DNA from: UBA6115 sp040776985
GTDB lineage: Bacteria; Bacillota; Clostridia; Christensenellales; Aristaeellaceae
Assembly (NCBI GenBank): GCA_040776985.1
Contig: JAXGZL010000002.1
Span: 372,001-436,000 of the forward strand
DNA length: 64,000 nucleotides
Reading direction: 5' to 3'
Below, one piece after another: positions 33,801-41,495 of the stretch. The notes below the pieces were generated by a model that searched no databases, had not been told where the DNA came from, and saw only the letters and a list, made by a program, of their open reading frames with translations. The position numbers and the translations under genes are program-made. The first letter of the stretch is position 1. Every line of letters begins with the position of its first letter.

Positions 33801-34571
33801 TGTGGCGTGCGCGAGACAGGTGAACTGAAGCCCCGCAAACATGCCTATCACCGCTGGGAGATAACCCAGGCAGCCACATGCAGCAAGCAAGGACATCGGG
33901 TAAGGAACTGCAAGCACTGTGAGCACCAGGAGCAGCAAAGCCTTCCCCAACGGAAGCACCGCCCTGGCCGCTGGCAGGTGCAGATCAAAGCGACGCTGGA
34001 TAAACCGGGATTGCAGGTCAAGGCATGCAAACTATGCGGTGAAATCATGTTGAGACGACCCTATCATCCCGGCAAACAGCATTTCGCAGTGGATTTCTGT
34101 GTGGAGGGTGTGATTTTAAAGAATTTGTGGCCAGATGTCCGCAAAGGCTGGCTGTCTGCTGTGCTTGTATCCCTTGATCAGGAGGGAGAGCAAATCTATC
34201 CGCTGCTGGCAAAGGGGAGGGATGTTGTGGGTGAAGTGCTGATTAAGATTCTGAATGAAGAAATGACAGTGACTTATAAAACCTTTGGGAAGAAGACGGA
34301 AGTGCTCAAGGAGCGGATGCAGATCTTCCTGCCGGGGGATACCCTTACCATGGGTCAATTGGACAGCAGGCGGCAGGGCTGGAAACTGAACAAACCCATC
34401 AGCATCCAACGTCACTTGAAAGATGCTGATGTTGCCCTGGTGTTCCTCAGGATGGATGGCATCTATGATCCGGATGATGTAAGGAAAGAAGCACTTGCTG
34501 AACACGCGAAGGATGCTGGTGTCTATCAGGAGATGATGGATCAAATCAGCCTATTGTTCAAGTTTCATTAA
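30813..34571 (+). CDS. Large secreted protein with 24 tandem Cys/His repeats
   Basis: A 1252-residue protein. A signal peptide (about 1-29, ending TASAS) is followed by a beta-rich domain (about 30-140) and then 24 tandem units of about 39 residues (about 143-1090). Each follows the plan H-x2-4-W-x6-8-C-x3-G-x5-C-x2-C-x(10-14)-H, so three Cys and one His per unit could bind a metal ion or form disulfides. Similar ATC..G...C..CG..LGH units occur in surface proteins of gut Clostridia. The last unit has lost its first Cys. A unique C-terminal domain of about 160 residues follows. There is no LPXTG motif. The start of the gene is richer in A+T than its neighbours. Function unknown; the neighbours are envelope genes. 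Confidence 0.8.
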   Translation: MRKSAVCKVLVMLVVVTAMNMLTSTASASFICWLIDEDVASGYCGLKFEVGEEVRSFSFSVSVPSNFVLVNKHSRLTPYGSGYKFDTVEGKTIRPVLTYSFPLGLSYNPTLKVYDIHVIYKDGRTENLSSESFTVPVQSGHTHVYDYKSTKQEATCSKKSIEIWECSCGEKQEREGGEYVPHSPDNEWKITKPATCGGEGTRVKLCMVCEDALEDETVPATGAHEPGDAWKTIKEATCKEEGREELCCKHCDRSLVQRTLVKSTVHTPGEWSQAEEAFCEQEGREEIKCRVCRISLETRVIPALGHQGDWQEKAPPDCENGGEESRTCLRCGKLEVQKVKALGHEYADWVAGEGLCTEQKEAMRNCLRPLCRHTERKTVEPLDGHILGTWIDSPASCEKPGTRKRQCALCSFAEEEKTEDRLGHQYGKWLVEKAATCEETGTSIRVCERSGCDDSQQRIDFALGHRYRSALEPIQKQSCLQEGIYVQRCQNQDCQSEQLTTFPALPHFQEAVWSRVSCETGGTSIRTCECGRSEEKEVPPGHDYRFDWKVIEPASCTQAGEKIRFCHQCDKEEKTPIDRLPHDLGKMVLIEATVCGEADRTRRTCKHCPYFEEQTHEVKQHQYGKWVKGEGYNCEVGGELIRFCEHCQDEDIQMRDPGMHRFTEWEVEKFSDCDKAGTLIRVCKDCSVVERKEADKPDHVFNQGVESKAPTCESEGEILYTCTGCGLTRTLATRKADHSYGGWLSFGEPGCLSERGRWRECRNCPHVDTELFPAPGHAYSEISRDEPGCERPGKVIERCDRCQDVREQTLAAHKHEYKNWSLDQPPVCGQNGSEKLVCRLCGHTETRIVPALHHLTNHWEVKKEATCQEEGEESGVCDLCREEIIRPIPKSKHIFSAWRQGKGNDCTIATSKLRACNACGMEEQEVAAPKQHVFDKWNHIKPSSCQEAGQRSRNCKYCLHEETEDLALAAHRYDKWVDEKRSDCSETGTRHRDCLDCGVRETGELKPRKHAYHRWEITQAATCSKQGHRVRNCKHCEHQEQQSLPQRKHRPGRWQVQIKATLDKPGLQVKACKLCGEIMLRRPYHPGKQHFAVDFCVEGVILKNLWPDVRKGWLSAVLVSLDQEGEQIYPLLAKGRDVVGEVLIKILNEEMTVTYKTFGKKTEVLKERMQIFLPGDTLTMGQLDSRRQGWKLNKPISIQRHLKDADVALVFLRMDGIYDPDDVRKEALAEHAKDAGVYQEMMDQISLLFKFH
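31239..34082 (+). repeat. Protein-level tandem repeat array (24 units of about 117 bases)
   Basis: The units are recognisable in protein but strongly diverged in DNA, so the array is old and not a recent slippage product. Unit length ranges from 35 to 42 residues. Units 6, 8 and 9 have an insert between the paired cysteines (for example CERSGC and CQNQDC), unit 10 is shortened, with the last pair reading C-x-C, and unit 24 is degenerate. Confidence 0.85.
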
Positions 34572-34589
34572 TAGTGAAGGCCATTTGAT

Positions 34590-34618
34590 TTGACAGGGTA
34601 TGGGCGCCTTGGTATAAT
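34590..34618 (+). promoter_or_regulatory. Consensus sigma-A promoter of the envelope gene cluster
   Basis: TTGACA (34590-34595) and TATAAT (34613-34618) with the ideal 17-base spacer. The start would be near 34625, leaving an unusually long leader of about 150 bases before the CapD-like gene. I see no riboswitch I can name in it, only a small stem AACCT/AGGTT near 34733-34747. Confidence 0.85.
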
Positions 34619-34777
34619 TCAATAATCATGGGATGAATCCAGATCCTGTGACGTTGTGCGTTGATATGCCATGTCCCTTCGTTTCGGGGCTGACAGACTG
34701 AAATGTTCATCGCAGGACAAGGAGTGCATGAAACCTTTGACAGGTTATGATGGCTCGTGTGAGGATAGGCAGCCAGC

Positions 34778-36757
34778 ATGAGCAATAGGAATGGTTTTTT
34801 GAAGGGCAAGTCACGCATCGCTTTGCTGCTGCTGATTGATGTGGCATGCATTGCCATTGCCAGCTGGTTCTTCCTGTTCCGATACCAGATGGCGAACCGT
34901 TTGAGTTCCATCAGCACGCTAGCCATGTTTTTTGTCACCATGCTGGCCTCCATTCAGGTCAGCCGTTTTATATTCAGGGTGTATCTTCAGATGTGGCGCT
35001 ATGCCTCATCTGACGTTTATCTGCGCATGGTGCTGGCGGATCTGGTGGGCGGCATGCTGTATATTGGCATTGATCGCCTGTTTTTCCCCAGCCATCTGCC
35101 TTTCCAGTACGCGGTGGCAGGGATCAGCGTTGGGCTGTTGATGACCCTGAGTTCCCGCTTTATCTATCAGTTTATCAGGCGTCGGCCTGACCTGCTGAAG
35201 TTTACCGGCAAACACCTGCCAGCGCCCCAGAAAAACAGGATCAATGTGGCCATCGTGGGCGCGGGGGAGATGGGGGTTCTCCTGGTCAATGAACTGCTGA
35301 TGAACCGGAACTCCCGCTATCATCCGATTTTCTTCATAGACAATGACCCCCGCAAGATCGGTACGCGGATTGAAGGGGTGCCGGTGATTGGCCCAGATCA
35401 TGAGGTGCTGGAGGACATTGAAAAGCTCCCCATCCAGGAGATCATCATCGCCATGCCGGGAACGGACATGGTTAAGCGGGAAAAGGTCTTTGACCAGTAT
35501 ATGAACACCGGCTGCAAGGTCATGATCTATGACTATCCGGTGGAGCGGATGCATTCCGAGCAGGACCACAAGAAACGCCTGATCCGGGACATCAACATTG
35601 AGGACTTGCTGTTCAGGGATTCCGTGATGATGGACGACACGGCCAGCAGAGCCTATTACAAAGGCAAGCGGATTCTGGTCACCGGGGCTGGCGGATCCAT
35701 CGGGAGCGAGATTACAAGGCAGTTGGCGCGCTTTGAGCCCAGTGAGCTGATCCTGCTGGACGTCTATGAGAACGGCGTTTATGAGTTGGAGCAGGATCTG
35801 AAGCGCCACTTTGGCAGTCAGCTGCAAAGCAAAACCGTTATCGCCAATGTCTGTGATTTGAGCAGGGTGATGAAGGTTTTCGCTGCCCATAAGCCTCAGG
35901 TGGTGTTCCATGCGGCAGCGCACAAGCATGTGCCGCTGATGGAGAACAACTGTGATGAGGCCATCCTGAACAACGTCTTTGGCACCTACAACACGGTTTT
36001 GGCTGCAGAAGAGAACAAAGTGGACCGGTTTGTGATGATTTCCACCGACAAGGCGGTGAACCCCACCAACATGATGGGGGCCACCAAGCGCCTGTGTGAG
36101 ATGATCATCCAGAGCCGGCAGAACAGCCCGACGGATTTTGTGGCGGTTCGCTTTGGCAACGTACTGGGTTCCAATGGCTCTGTGGTGCCCCTGTTCAGAC
36201 GTCAGATCGCCGAAGGGGGGCCAGTCACCATCACGGATAAGCGGGTGATTCGCTATTTCATGACCATTCCGGAGGCCTCCCAGCTGGTGCTGCGGACGGG
36301 AACCAGGGCGGAGCGCTCGGATGTCTATGTGCTGGACATGGGTAAGCCCATCAAGATCATTGATCTGGCGAAAAAGCTGATTTCCCTGTCCGGCTTTGAG
36401 CCGGATGTGGACATCAAGATCAAGGAAGTGGGCCTGCGCCCCGGCGAAAAGCTGTATGAAGAGCTGCTGGTGAAAACGGACACCTGCCGGAAGACGGAGG
36501 ATGCGCGGATCTTTATTGAACGTCTGCCGCCGCCTCCCCGGGAAGAGGTGGACCGCTACCTGCGCGCTTTGCGGCAGGCCCTTGACATGAAGGCAGATGA
36601 TGTGCTGCTGAAGGAACTGATGATGCGTATCGTGCCCAGTTACCGCCATGCCCGGGATGTCAACGCGACCGCGATGACAACCGCGGAGTTCAGGGCGGCT
36701 GGGTTTCGAGGGGAATTGCCCGAGATTGTCATGGAGCCCCTGGGTATCCCGATTTAA
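34778..36757 (+). CDS. Membrane-bound nucleoside-diphosphate-sugar 4,6-dehydratase/epimerase (CapD/FlaA1-like)
   Basis: A 659-residue protein. Four membrane segments (about 12-120), a first Rossmann-like domain (INVAIVGAGEMGVLLVNELL, about 150-270), then the catalytic SDR domain from about 300: GAGGSIGSEITRQ for the cofactor, VVFHAAAHKHVPLMENN, and STDKAVNPTNMMGATKRLCE containing the catalytic residues. These proteins convert UDP-GlcNAc-type sugars for capsule, glycan or glycosylation pathways. The upstream site is weak (GAGGATAGG). An LCP gene follows 17 bases later, fitting a role in wall glycopolymers. Confidence 0.9.
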   Translation: MSNRNGFLKGKSRIALLLLIDVACIAIASWFFLFRYQMANRLSSISTLAMFFVTMLASIQVSRFIFRVYLQMWRYASSDVYLRMVLADLVGGMLYIGIDRLFFPSHLPFQYAVAGISVGLLMTLSSRFIYQFIRRRPDLLKFTGKHLPAPQKNRINVAIVGAGEMGVLLVNELLMNRNSRYHPIFFIDNDPRKIGTRIEGVPVIGPDHEVLEDIEKLPIQEIIIAMPGTDMVKREKVFDQYMNTGCKVMIYDYPVERMHSEQDHKKRLIRDINIEDLLFRDSVMMDDTASRAYYKGKRILVTGAGGSIGSEITRQLARFEPSELILLDVYENGVYELEQDLKRHFGSQLQSKTVIANVCDLSRVMKVFAAHKPQVVFHAAAHKHVPLMENNCDEAILNNVFGTYNTVLAAEENKVDRFVMISTDKAVNPTNMMGATKRLCEMIIQSRQNSPTDFVAVRFGNVLGSNGSVVPLFRRQIAEGGPVTITDKRVIRYFMTIPEASQLVLRTGTRAERSDVYVLDMGKPIKIIDLAKKLISLSGFEPDVDIKIKEVGLRPGEKLYEELLVKTDTCRKTEDARIFIERLPPPPREEVDRYLRALRQALDMKADDVLLKELMMRIVPSYRHARDVNATAMTTAEFRAAGFRGELPEIVMEPLGIPI

Positions 36758-36774
36758 TGTGGAAGGAAAGAAAG

Positions 36775-37737
36775 ATGATGAAAAAGTCCCTTGCGCTGGT
36801 CCTTTCCCTGGTGATGATGCTGATGATGGTGATAGCCGCATCGGCAGAATCCCCCGGCTTTACCCCGGAGCAGCTGGAAGAGCTGAACGCTGCGCTGCTG
36901 GATGACAACAGTGAAATGATTATCGGCGACCAGTTCAGGGTTAATGTGTCAGAGGATGACCTGTCAGTGACGCCTGGGCTGGACCCGGATTGGGAGAACA
37001 TCCTGCTTCTGGGAACAGACACAGGGAGCAAGACCCTCAACTATGGCCGCACAGACACCATGCTGGTGCTGTCCATCAATAATAAGACAGGGAAGATGTG
37101 CCTGTCTTCCCTGGTCAGGGACATGTATGTAAATATCCCTCACCTGCAGCGCCAGAACCGCATCAACACCGCCAATGCCTTTGGTGGCCCCCTGTATGCG
37201 ATCAAGGTGGTCAACGAAACCCTGGGACTCAACATCACCCGGTATTTTTCCGTCAATTTCCAGGGTTTCAAGGACATCATAGACTATCTGGGTGGTGTCA
37301 CCCTGTCCATCAGCGTGGCCGAGGCCCGCATCGCAGAGGCGCAGTTGACCACAGAACCCCAGGTGCTAAACGGTGAGCAGGCCCTGGCCTATGTCCGGAT
37401 CCGTGAATTGGACAACAACTTTGGCCGGAATACCCGGCAGCGGAAGCTGCTGGACGCGATGCTAAAACAGCTGCTCAGCGGCAGCGACTTCAACCAGATC
37501 ATGCAGGCGATGACTGAGTCCCTCAAGCACCTGACAACCAACATGACCATCAACGAGGTGCTTCAACTGGTGCCCGTGGTGCTGAAGGCTGATGGCAACA
37601 TGGAGATGGCGGGGTTCCCGGCGGCGGGGGATTACCGGCACCGCCTGATCAATGGGGTGCAGAGCGTGGTTCAGTTTGACCAGGAAAGAACCAGGGAAAA
37701 GATTCATGGCTTCATCTATCAGGGGATAGAGCCCTGA
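36775..37737 (+). CDS. LytR-CpsA-Psr (LCP) family protein
   Basis: A 320-residue protein. After a signal peptide or anchor (about 1-24, ending AASAE) comes the LCP domain: ILLLGTDTG, then YGRTDTMLVLSIN with the conserved Arg-Thr-Asp, SLVRDMYVNIP, ETLGLNITRYFSVNFQGFKD and ALAYVRIRELDNNFGR..RQRKLL, all family hallmarks. LCP enzymes transfer lipid-linked glycopolymers to peptidoglycan. GGAAGG lies 8 bases before the ATG; an ATG at 36757 would read through that site. It shares the operon with the CapD-like gene. Confidence 0.92.
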   Translation: MMKKSLALVLSLVMMLMMVIAASAESPGFTPEQLEELNAALLDDNSEMIIGDQFRVNVSEDDLSVTPGLDPDWENILLLGTDTGSKTLNYGRTDTMLVLSINNKTGKMCLSSLVRDMYVNIPHLQRQNRINTANAFGGPLYAIKVVNETLGLNITRYFSVNFQGFKDIIDYLGGVTLSISVAEARIAEAQLTTEPQVLNGEQALAYVRIRELDNNFGRNTRQRKLLDAMLKQLLSGSDFNQIMQAMTESLKHLTTNMTINEVLQLVPVVLKADGNMEMAGFPAAGDYRHRLINGVQSVVQFDQERTREKIHGFIYQGIEP

Positions 37738-37778
37738 GTTTGCTTTGCAGCATGTTACTTATCAGAAGGAGGAAAATG

Positions 37779-38825
37779 ATGAAAAAAGCGATAGTATTAA
37801 CGATTGTATTGGCCCTTCTCTTGCCGCTTCTTGCCATGGCGGAAACGGTGATTGATCCCAACGCCAACCGTGGCATCAATCCCCAGCGGGGTCTGCCCAA
37901 TAACCCGGCCATCCCAGGGGAGAGCATGACCACCGGTTTGCCCACGGACCAGCCTTATATCCCGATCCTGGTCAACATTGACAACGTGGCTGGCGCCTGG
38001 CCTCAGTGGGGCATCGGGGAGGCGGATATCATCTATGAAATGCCTATCCATGGCCTGAGCCTGACCCGTCTGATGGCACTGTTTGCCTACAGCCATCCCA
38101 AAGCCGCAGGGCCTGTCCGTTCCGGGCGCGTGCTTCATGCGGAGATGCGGGAAGAATGGGACGCGGGCTGGGCTTTTGTAGGGGTACAGACCAAGCCGGG
38201 CACCAATGTGAATGATGTGATCCGGGAGCTGGGGCTGAAAAAGAAGTCAGCGCCCCTGCTGATGAACCGTCTGCATATGGGGGACGTCAGTCACCACGCT
38301 GGGCCGCATAACCACAGCATCAACCTGGAGAAGGCGGCTGCGACCATCGTTGGTTATGATTTCCCGCAGCGTCCCTTCCTGTTTACCGATGAACTGCCCG
38401 CATCAGGTGACAATGCCACCAGCATCCGCTTGCTATATGGCGGCGGCAATGAGAGCAGCTACACCAACTCCAGCTACACCTATGACGCCGCCACCAATCT
38501 CTACACCCGCATGCGCAACAAAAGGCCTTATGTGGACATGAACGCTGCTGATCCTAAGGCATCCCTTACCTTCAGCAATGTGATCGTCCAGTGGACAGAC
38601 CTGAAGTTCAACGGTGCTGCCAGTGCGCCTATCCTCAAGGAAGTGGGGGAAGGCAATGCGGATATCTTTACCGGCGGCAAGCATATCGCAGGCTACTGGG
38701 TGCGCAAGGACCTGGAATCCAGAACCATCTTCTTTGACCAGGATGGCAATGAGCTCAGGCTGCAGCGCGGCAAAACCTGGATCAATATCACCACGGACCG
38801 CTCCACCAAGGTGAAGTACGAGTAA
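37779..38825 (+). CDS. Secreted DUF3048 domain protein (YerB-like)
   Basis: A 348-residue protein with a signal peptide (about 1-19, ending LAMAE). The DUF3048 core is clear: PILVNIDNVAGAWPQWGIGEADIIYE, then SLTRLMALFAYSHPKAAGPVRSGR and a C-terminal half ending KTWINITTDRSTKV. The function of the family is unknown; it occurs as exported protein or lipoprotein in Gram-positives. AAGGAGG lies before two adjacent ATGs (37776, 37779); 37779 has the better spacing. It is the last gene of the envelope run. Confidence 0.88.
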   Translation: MKKAIVLTIVLALLLPLLAMAETVIDPNANRGINPQRGLPNNPAIPGESMTTGLPTDQPYIPILVNIDNVAGAWPQWGIGEADIIYEMPIHGLSLTRLMALFAYSHPKAAGPVRSGRVLHAEMREEWDAGWAFVGVQTKPGTNVNDVIRELGLKKKSAPLLMNRLHMGDVSHHAGPHNHSINLEKAAATIVGYDFPQRPFLFTDELPASGDNATSIRLLYGGGNESSYTNSSYTYDAATNLYTRMRNKRPYVDMNAADPKASLTFSNVIVQWTDLKFNGAASAPILKEVGEGNADIFTGGKHIAGYWVRKDLESRTIFFDQDGNELRLQRGKTWINITTDRSTKVKYE

Positions 38826-38843
38826 GTGAATCGAATCTGAAAC

Positions 38844-38884
38844 AGCAACTCCCGCAGACCAATGAATGCGGGAGTTGCTTTATA
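38844..38884 (+). terminator. Terminator of the envelope gene run
   Basis: AGCAACTCCCGCA (38844-38856) pairs perfectly with TGCGGGAGTTGCT (38867-38879) around a 10-base loop, followed by a T-rich tail. Confidence 0.88.
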
Positions 38885-38901
38885 TATGTGTATGAGGTCA
38901 T

Positions 38902-38924
38902 AAAAAAAGAAGCCCTGGGGCTTC
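38902..38924 (-). terminator. Terminator of the tRNA-Met pair
   Basis: A GAAGCC/GGCTTC stem with a 4-base loop, followed on the minus strand by seven T residues (complement of 38902-38908). Confidence 0.75.
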
Positions 38925-38935
38925 GGAATCTGCAG

Positions 38936-39012
38936 TGGTAGCGGCGGTCGGACTCGAACCAACGACACTCCGGGTATGAACCGAATGCTCTAGCCAACTG
39001 AGCTACGCCGCC
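38936..39012 (-). tRNA. tRNA-Met (elongator, anticodon CAT)
   Basis: 77 bases on the minus strand, folding to a full cloverleaf: acceptor GGCGGCG paired with CGCCGCT, D arm GCTC..GAGC, anticodon loop TTCATAC, T arm with GGTTCGAGTCC, and an encoded CCA end. The paired first acceptor position separates it from the initiator beside it. Confidence 0.95.
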
Positions 39013-39019
39013 AAAAAAA

Positions 39020-39096
<77 letters not shown>

Positions 39097-39121
39097 TCAT
39101 ACGTCTTGCGACGCGAAGACT

Positions 39122-39150
39122 ATACTACATGCTTGTTTGCAATCTGTCAA
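39122..39150 (-). promoter_or_regulatory. Promoter of the tRNA-Met pair
   Basis: TTGACA (39145-39150) and TAGTAT (39122-39127), 17 bases apart on the minus strand, 26 bases before the tRNA. Confidence 0.65.
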
Positions 39151-39190
39151 GCACAATTTCCTTGAAAAGTGGTACATTAAGCAGGAGCCC

Positions 39191-39219
39191 TTGCGGCCGG
39201 GTTCCAAAGCCCTTATAAT
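39191..39219 (+). promoter_or_regulatory. Promoter of the MBL-CPBP-comEC-holA-rsmG run
   Basis: TTGCGG (39191-39196) and TATAAT (39214-39219), 17 bases apart. Confidence 0.7.
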
Positions 39220-39255
39220 GGGTTCGCCTGAAGGCAAATGAGAGGACTGGACTTA

Positions 39256-40056
39256 ATGAAACTGGAGTTTTGCTCGCTCAACAGCGGGTCCAACGGCAAT
39301 ACAAGCTATGTGGCGGCGGGGAACACCCGCCTTTTGATAGACGCAGGGCTGCCCGGGCGCAGCATTGTGGGGATGCTGGAGCAGATCAAGGTGCTGCCTG
39401 AAACCATCAACGGCATCCTGGTCACCCATGAGCACAGCGACCATGTGAAAGGCGTTGGGGTATTAAGCCGGAAGTTCCATATCCCCATCTATGCCAACGA
39501 AGCCACCTGGCAGGCTATGAAGCGCACCGTGGGGGAGGTGCCTCCCCATCTGCGCCGGGTGTTTGAAACGGAGTCGGACTTTATGGTGGGGGATATCGGG
39601 GTGTTTCCCATTCCTATTTCCCATGACACAGTGGAGCCGGTGGCTTTCAGGCTGTATGCCGGCAACCGCAGCGTGGCGGTGGCCACTGATATGGGCAGGG
39701 TCAGCAAACAAACCCTGCGCTACCTGTCAGGAACAGACCTGATTCTGCTTGAAAGCAACCATGACCCGGAAATGCTGCGCCATAATGAACGCTACCCCGA
39801 GCAACTGAAGCGCCGCATCATGGGCACCCGGGGACATCTGAGCAACATGAGCTGCGCTGAAACGCTGCTGCAACTGCAGGGCACCGGGGTCAGGCAGGCA
39901 TTGCTGGGGCATCTGAGTGAGGACAACAACACGCCGGAGTTGGCCATGCAAACCGTTCAAGAGGAGATGATCCGCCAGGGGGTAAAGCCGGGGCGGGATA
40001 TCCGGCTGGAGATGGCCTGGCGAAACCGCGTGGGCGGATACTTCAGCATTGAATAG
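39256..40056 (+). CDS. walJ: MBL-fold metallohydrolase, WalJ/YycJ-like
   Basis: A 266-residue metallo-beta-lactamase fold protein. It starts with the YycJ-type LEFCSLNSGSNGNTSYV, has the metal motif THEHSDHVKG (H-x-H-x-D-H), a central aspartate in VATDMGR, and a final GHLSEDNNTPE histidine. WalJ proteins have been linked to WalRK signalling and DNA processing, with 5'-exonuclease activity shown for relatives. There is no walRK operon next to it here, so the symbol rests on sequence alone. The start at 39256 has AGAGGA upstream. Confidence 0.82.
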   Translation: MKLEFCSLNSGSNGNTSYVAAGNTRLLIDAGLPGRSIVGMLEQIKVLPETINGILVTHEHSDHVKGVGVLSRKFHIPIYANEATWQAMKRTVGEVPPHLRRVFETESDFMVGDIGVFPIPISHDTVEPVAFRLYAGNRSVAVATDMGRVSKQTLRYLSGTDLILLESNHDPEMLRHNERYPEQLKRRIMGTRGHLSNMSCAETLLQLQGTGVRQALLGHLSEDNNTPELAMQTVQEEMIRQGVKPGRDIRLEMAWRNRVGGYFSIE

Positions 40057-40813
40057 GCGGTTGCTGGCCTGCCTTTTGGGGGCAGGCGCCAGCGTGGGGG
40101 CCGCCTTTCTGCTGCCGATGGCTTTCCCCGGCAGTCCCGGTTTCAATCTGCTTGTTTTGATCACAGCGCTTCAGGAACTGCTGCTTATAGGCATCCCGGC
40201 GCTACTGATTATGATGCGATCACAGGCTTCGGTCGCCACCTTCCAGAGTTTATGGGCCAGGCCCAGCGTATACCAAAATGGCCTGACTATGCTGATGGCA
40301 GTGGCGTTCACCGTGGTCAGCGTGCTGATTACCCTTATCTTTTTGATGGTGCTTGCTGTCTTTGGGATCAGGCAGCCGGAATGGATGGCCCTGGTGCCGG
40401 AAACGCCTTCCCAGCTGTTGGTCGCGGTGCTGTGTTTGACCATCATACCCGCGGTCTCGGAAGAGTTGCTGTTCCGTGGCCTGATTCAGGGGAGCATGGC
40501 CAAAAGATGGTCAAAGACGGCTGGCATCTGGATCAGCGCCCTGCTGTTTGCGCTGATGCACCGGAGCGTGCTGGCTTTTCCCCAGATGCTGGTCATTGGC
40601 CTGATCCTGGGAATACTGCGGGAGCATACTGGCAGCCTCCTTTTGCCCATTCTCTTTCATTCCTTCTATAACTTCTCAGTCCTGCTTTTGAACTTCAGCC
40701 GGGCAGAGCCAAGCCCGGGCATGATGATGATATGCGTGATGGTTTTCGTGGTGACATTCAGGCTGCTGATGAAAGGAAGGGAACCAGATGAAAGTCAAGG
40801 TCATAGGGTTTAA
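40049..40813 (+). CDS. CPBP family intramembrane metalloprotease (CAAX protease-like)
   Basis: A 254-residue membrane protein with about 7 hydrophobic segments. The CPBP/Abi motifs are present: SEELLFRGLIQG (E-E-x3-R), FALMHRS (F-x3-H) and LFHSFYNF (H-x3-N). Relatives cleave prenylated proteins or bacteriocin-related peptides, or act in immunity; the substrate here is unknown. The start appears to be TTG at 40049, overlapping the previous gene by 8 bases with only a weak binding site, so it is probably translationally coupled. Confidence 0.85.
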   Translation: MNRRLLACLLGAGASVGAAFLLPMAFPGSPGFNLLVLITALQELLLIGIPALLIMMRSQASVATFQSLWARPSVYQNGLTMLMAVAFTVVSVLITLIFLMVLAVFGIRQPEWMALVPETPSQLLVAVLCLTIIPAVSEELLFRGLIQGSMAKRWSKTAGIWISALLFALMHRSVLAFPQMLVIGLILGILREHTGSLLLPILFHSFYNFSVLLLNFSRAEPSPGMMMICVMVFVVTFRLLMKGREPDESQGHRV

Positions 40814-41495
40814 CGGCGCCTACCCAGCTGCCCATGGTGCCTGTTCAGGCTACTTGGTGATGGAGGGGGACAAGCGCATCATGCTGGACTTTGGCAGCGG
40901 CGTGCTGCCAAGGCTGACGGCTTTCATGGACCCGGGATCACTGACGGCGATTGTGATGACCCACTGGCATTTTGACCATGGGAGCGATCTGCTGCCCCTA
41001 AGCTACTATCTGGAGATTAACAAGCGGTCTCTGCGGCTGATAGGCCCAACCGAGCCGCAACCCCTTCGGGAGCTTTTGCTGGACAGGCCTTTTGAGATGG
41101 CCGATTTAAGCCATACCCCTGAAATAGAGGGGTTGAAGCTGTCCGCGATCAGGGTGGCGCACCCGGTACCCGCCTATGCGGTGAAACTGGAGAACACAGC
41201 GGGGAAAACGCTGGTCTACACCGGGGACGCGGTGGGAGGCGAAGGCCTGGCCGACTTTTGCAGGGAGGCAGACCTGCTGATCTGTGATGCCTCCTTCACC
41301 AAGGCCCTGTGGCATGAGGAGATGCCTCATTTCAGCGCCGCCCAGGCGGCGGAGTTGGCCAGGCAGGCCCGGGTGAAACGCCTGATGCTGACCCATTTCC
41401 AGCCCGGAGCTGATGTAAAAACGCTGGTGCGGGAAGCCAGGGAGATCTATCCGGATGCCTTCCCAGCCAGCCTTGATCTCACTGTGGAGATATGA
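40788..41495 (+). CDS. MBL-fold metallohydrolase (RNase Z-like)
   Basis: A 235-residue metallo-beta-lactamase fold protein. Metal motif THWHFDHGSD (H-x-H-x-D-H), then VAHPVPAYAVKLE, TGDAVG and CDASF (bridging Asp), and THFQPG with the last histidine. The arrangement resembles RNase Z or the cyclic phosphodiesterase-like branch, but length and motif spacing do not settle the substrate. AAGGGAACC precedes the ATG. It overlaps the CPBP gene by 26 bases and comEC by 4 (ATGA). Confidence 0.82.
   Translation: MKVKVIGFNGAYPAAHGACSGYLVMEGDKRIMLDFGSGVLPRLTAFMDPGSLTAIVMTHWHFDHGSDLLPLSYYLEINKRSLRLIGPTEPQPLRELLLDRPFEMADLSHTPEIEGLKLSAIRVAHPVPAYAVKLENTAGKTLVYTGDAVGGEGLADFCREADLLICDASFTKALWHEEMPHFSAAQAAELARQARVKRLMLTHFQPGADVKTLVREAREIYPDAFPASLDLTVEI

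Noticed and set aside
31239..34082. Possible CRISPR array or DNA satellite in the repeat gene
   Set aside because: The periodicity is in protein only; unit DNA is strongly diverged, units are about 117 bases and form one open frame.
35006..36841. A 611-codon minus-strand frame opposite the CapD-like gene
   Set aside because: It lies entirely against a clear enzyme gene and its translation has the His/Gln-rich look of an antisense shadow.
40049..40813. CPBP protease as bacteriocin immunity or abortive infection gene
   Set aside because: No bacteriocin precursor or phage-defence neighbour is seen; the gene lies in a housekeeping and competence run.
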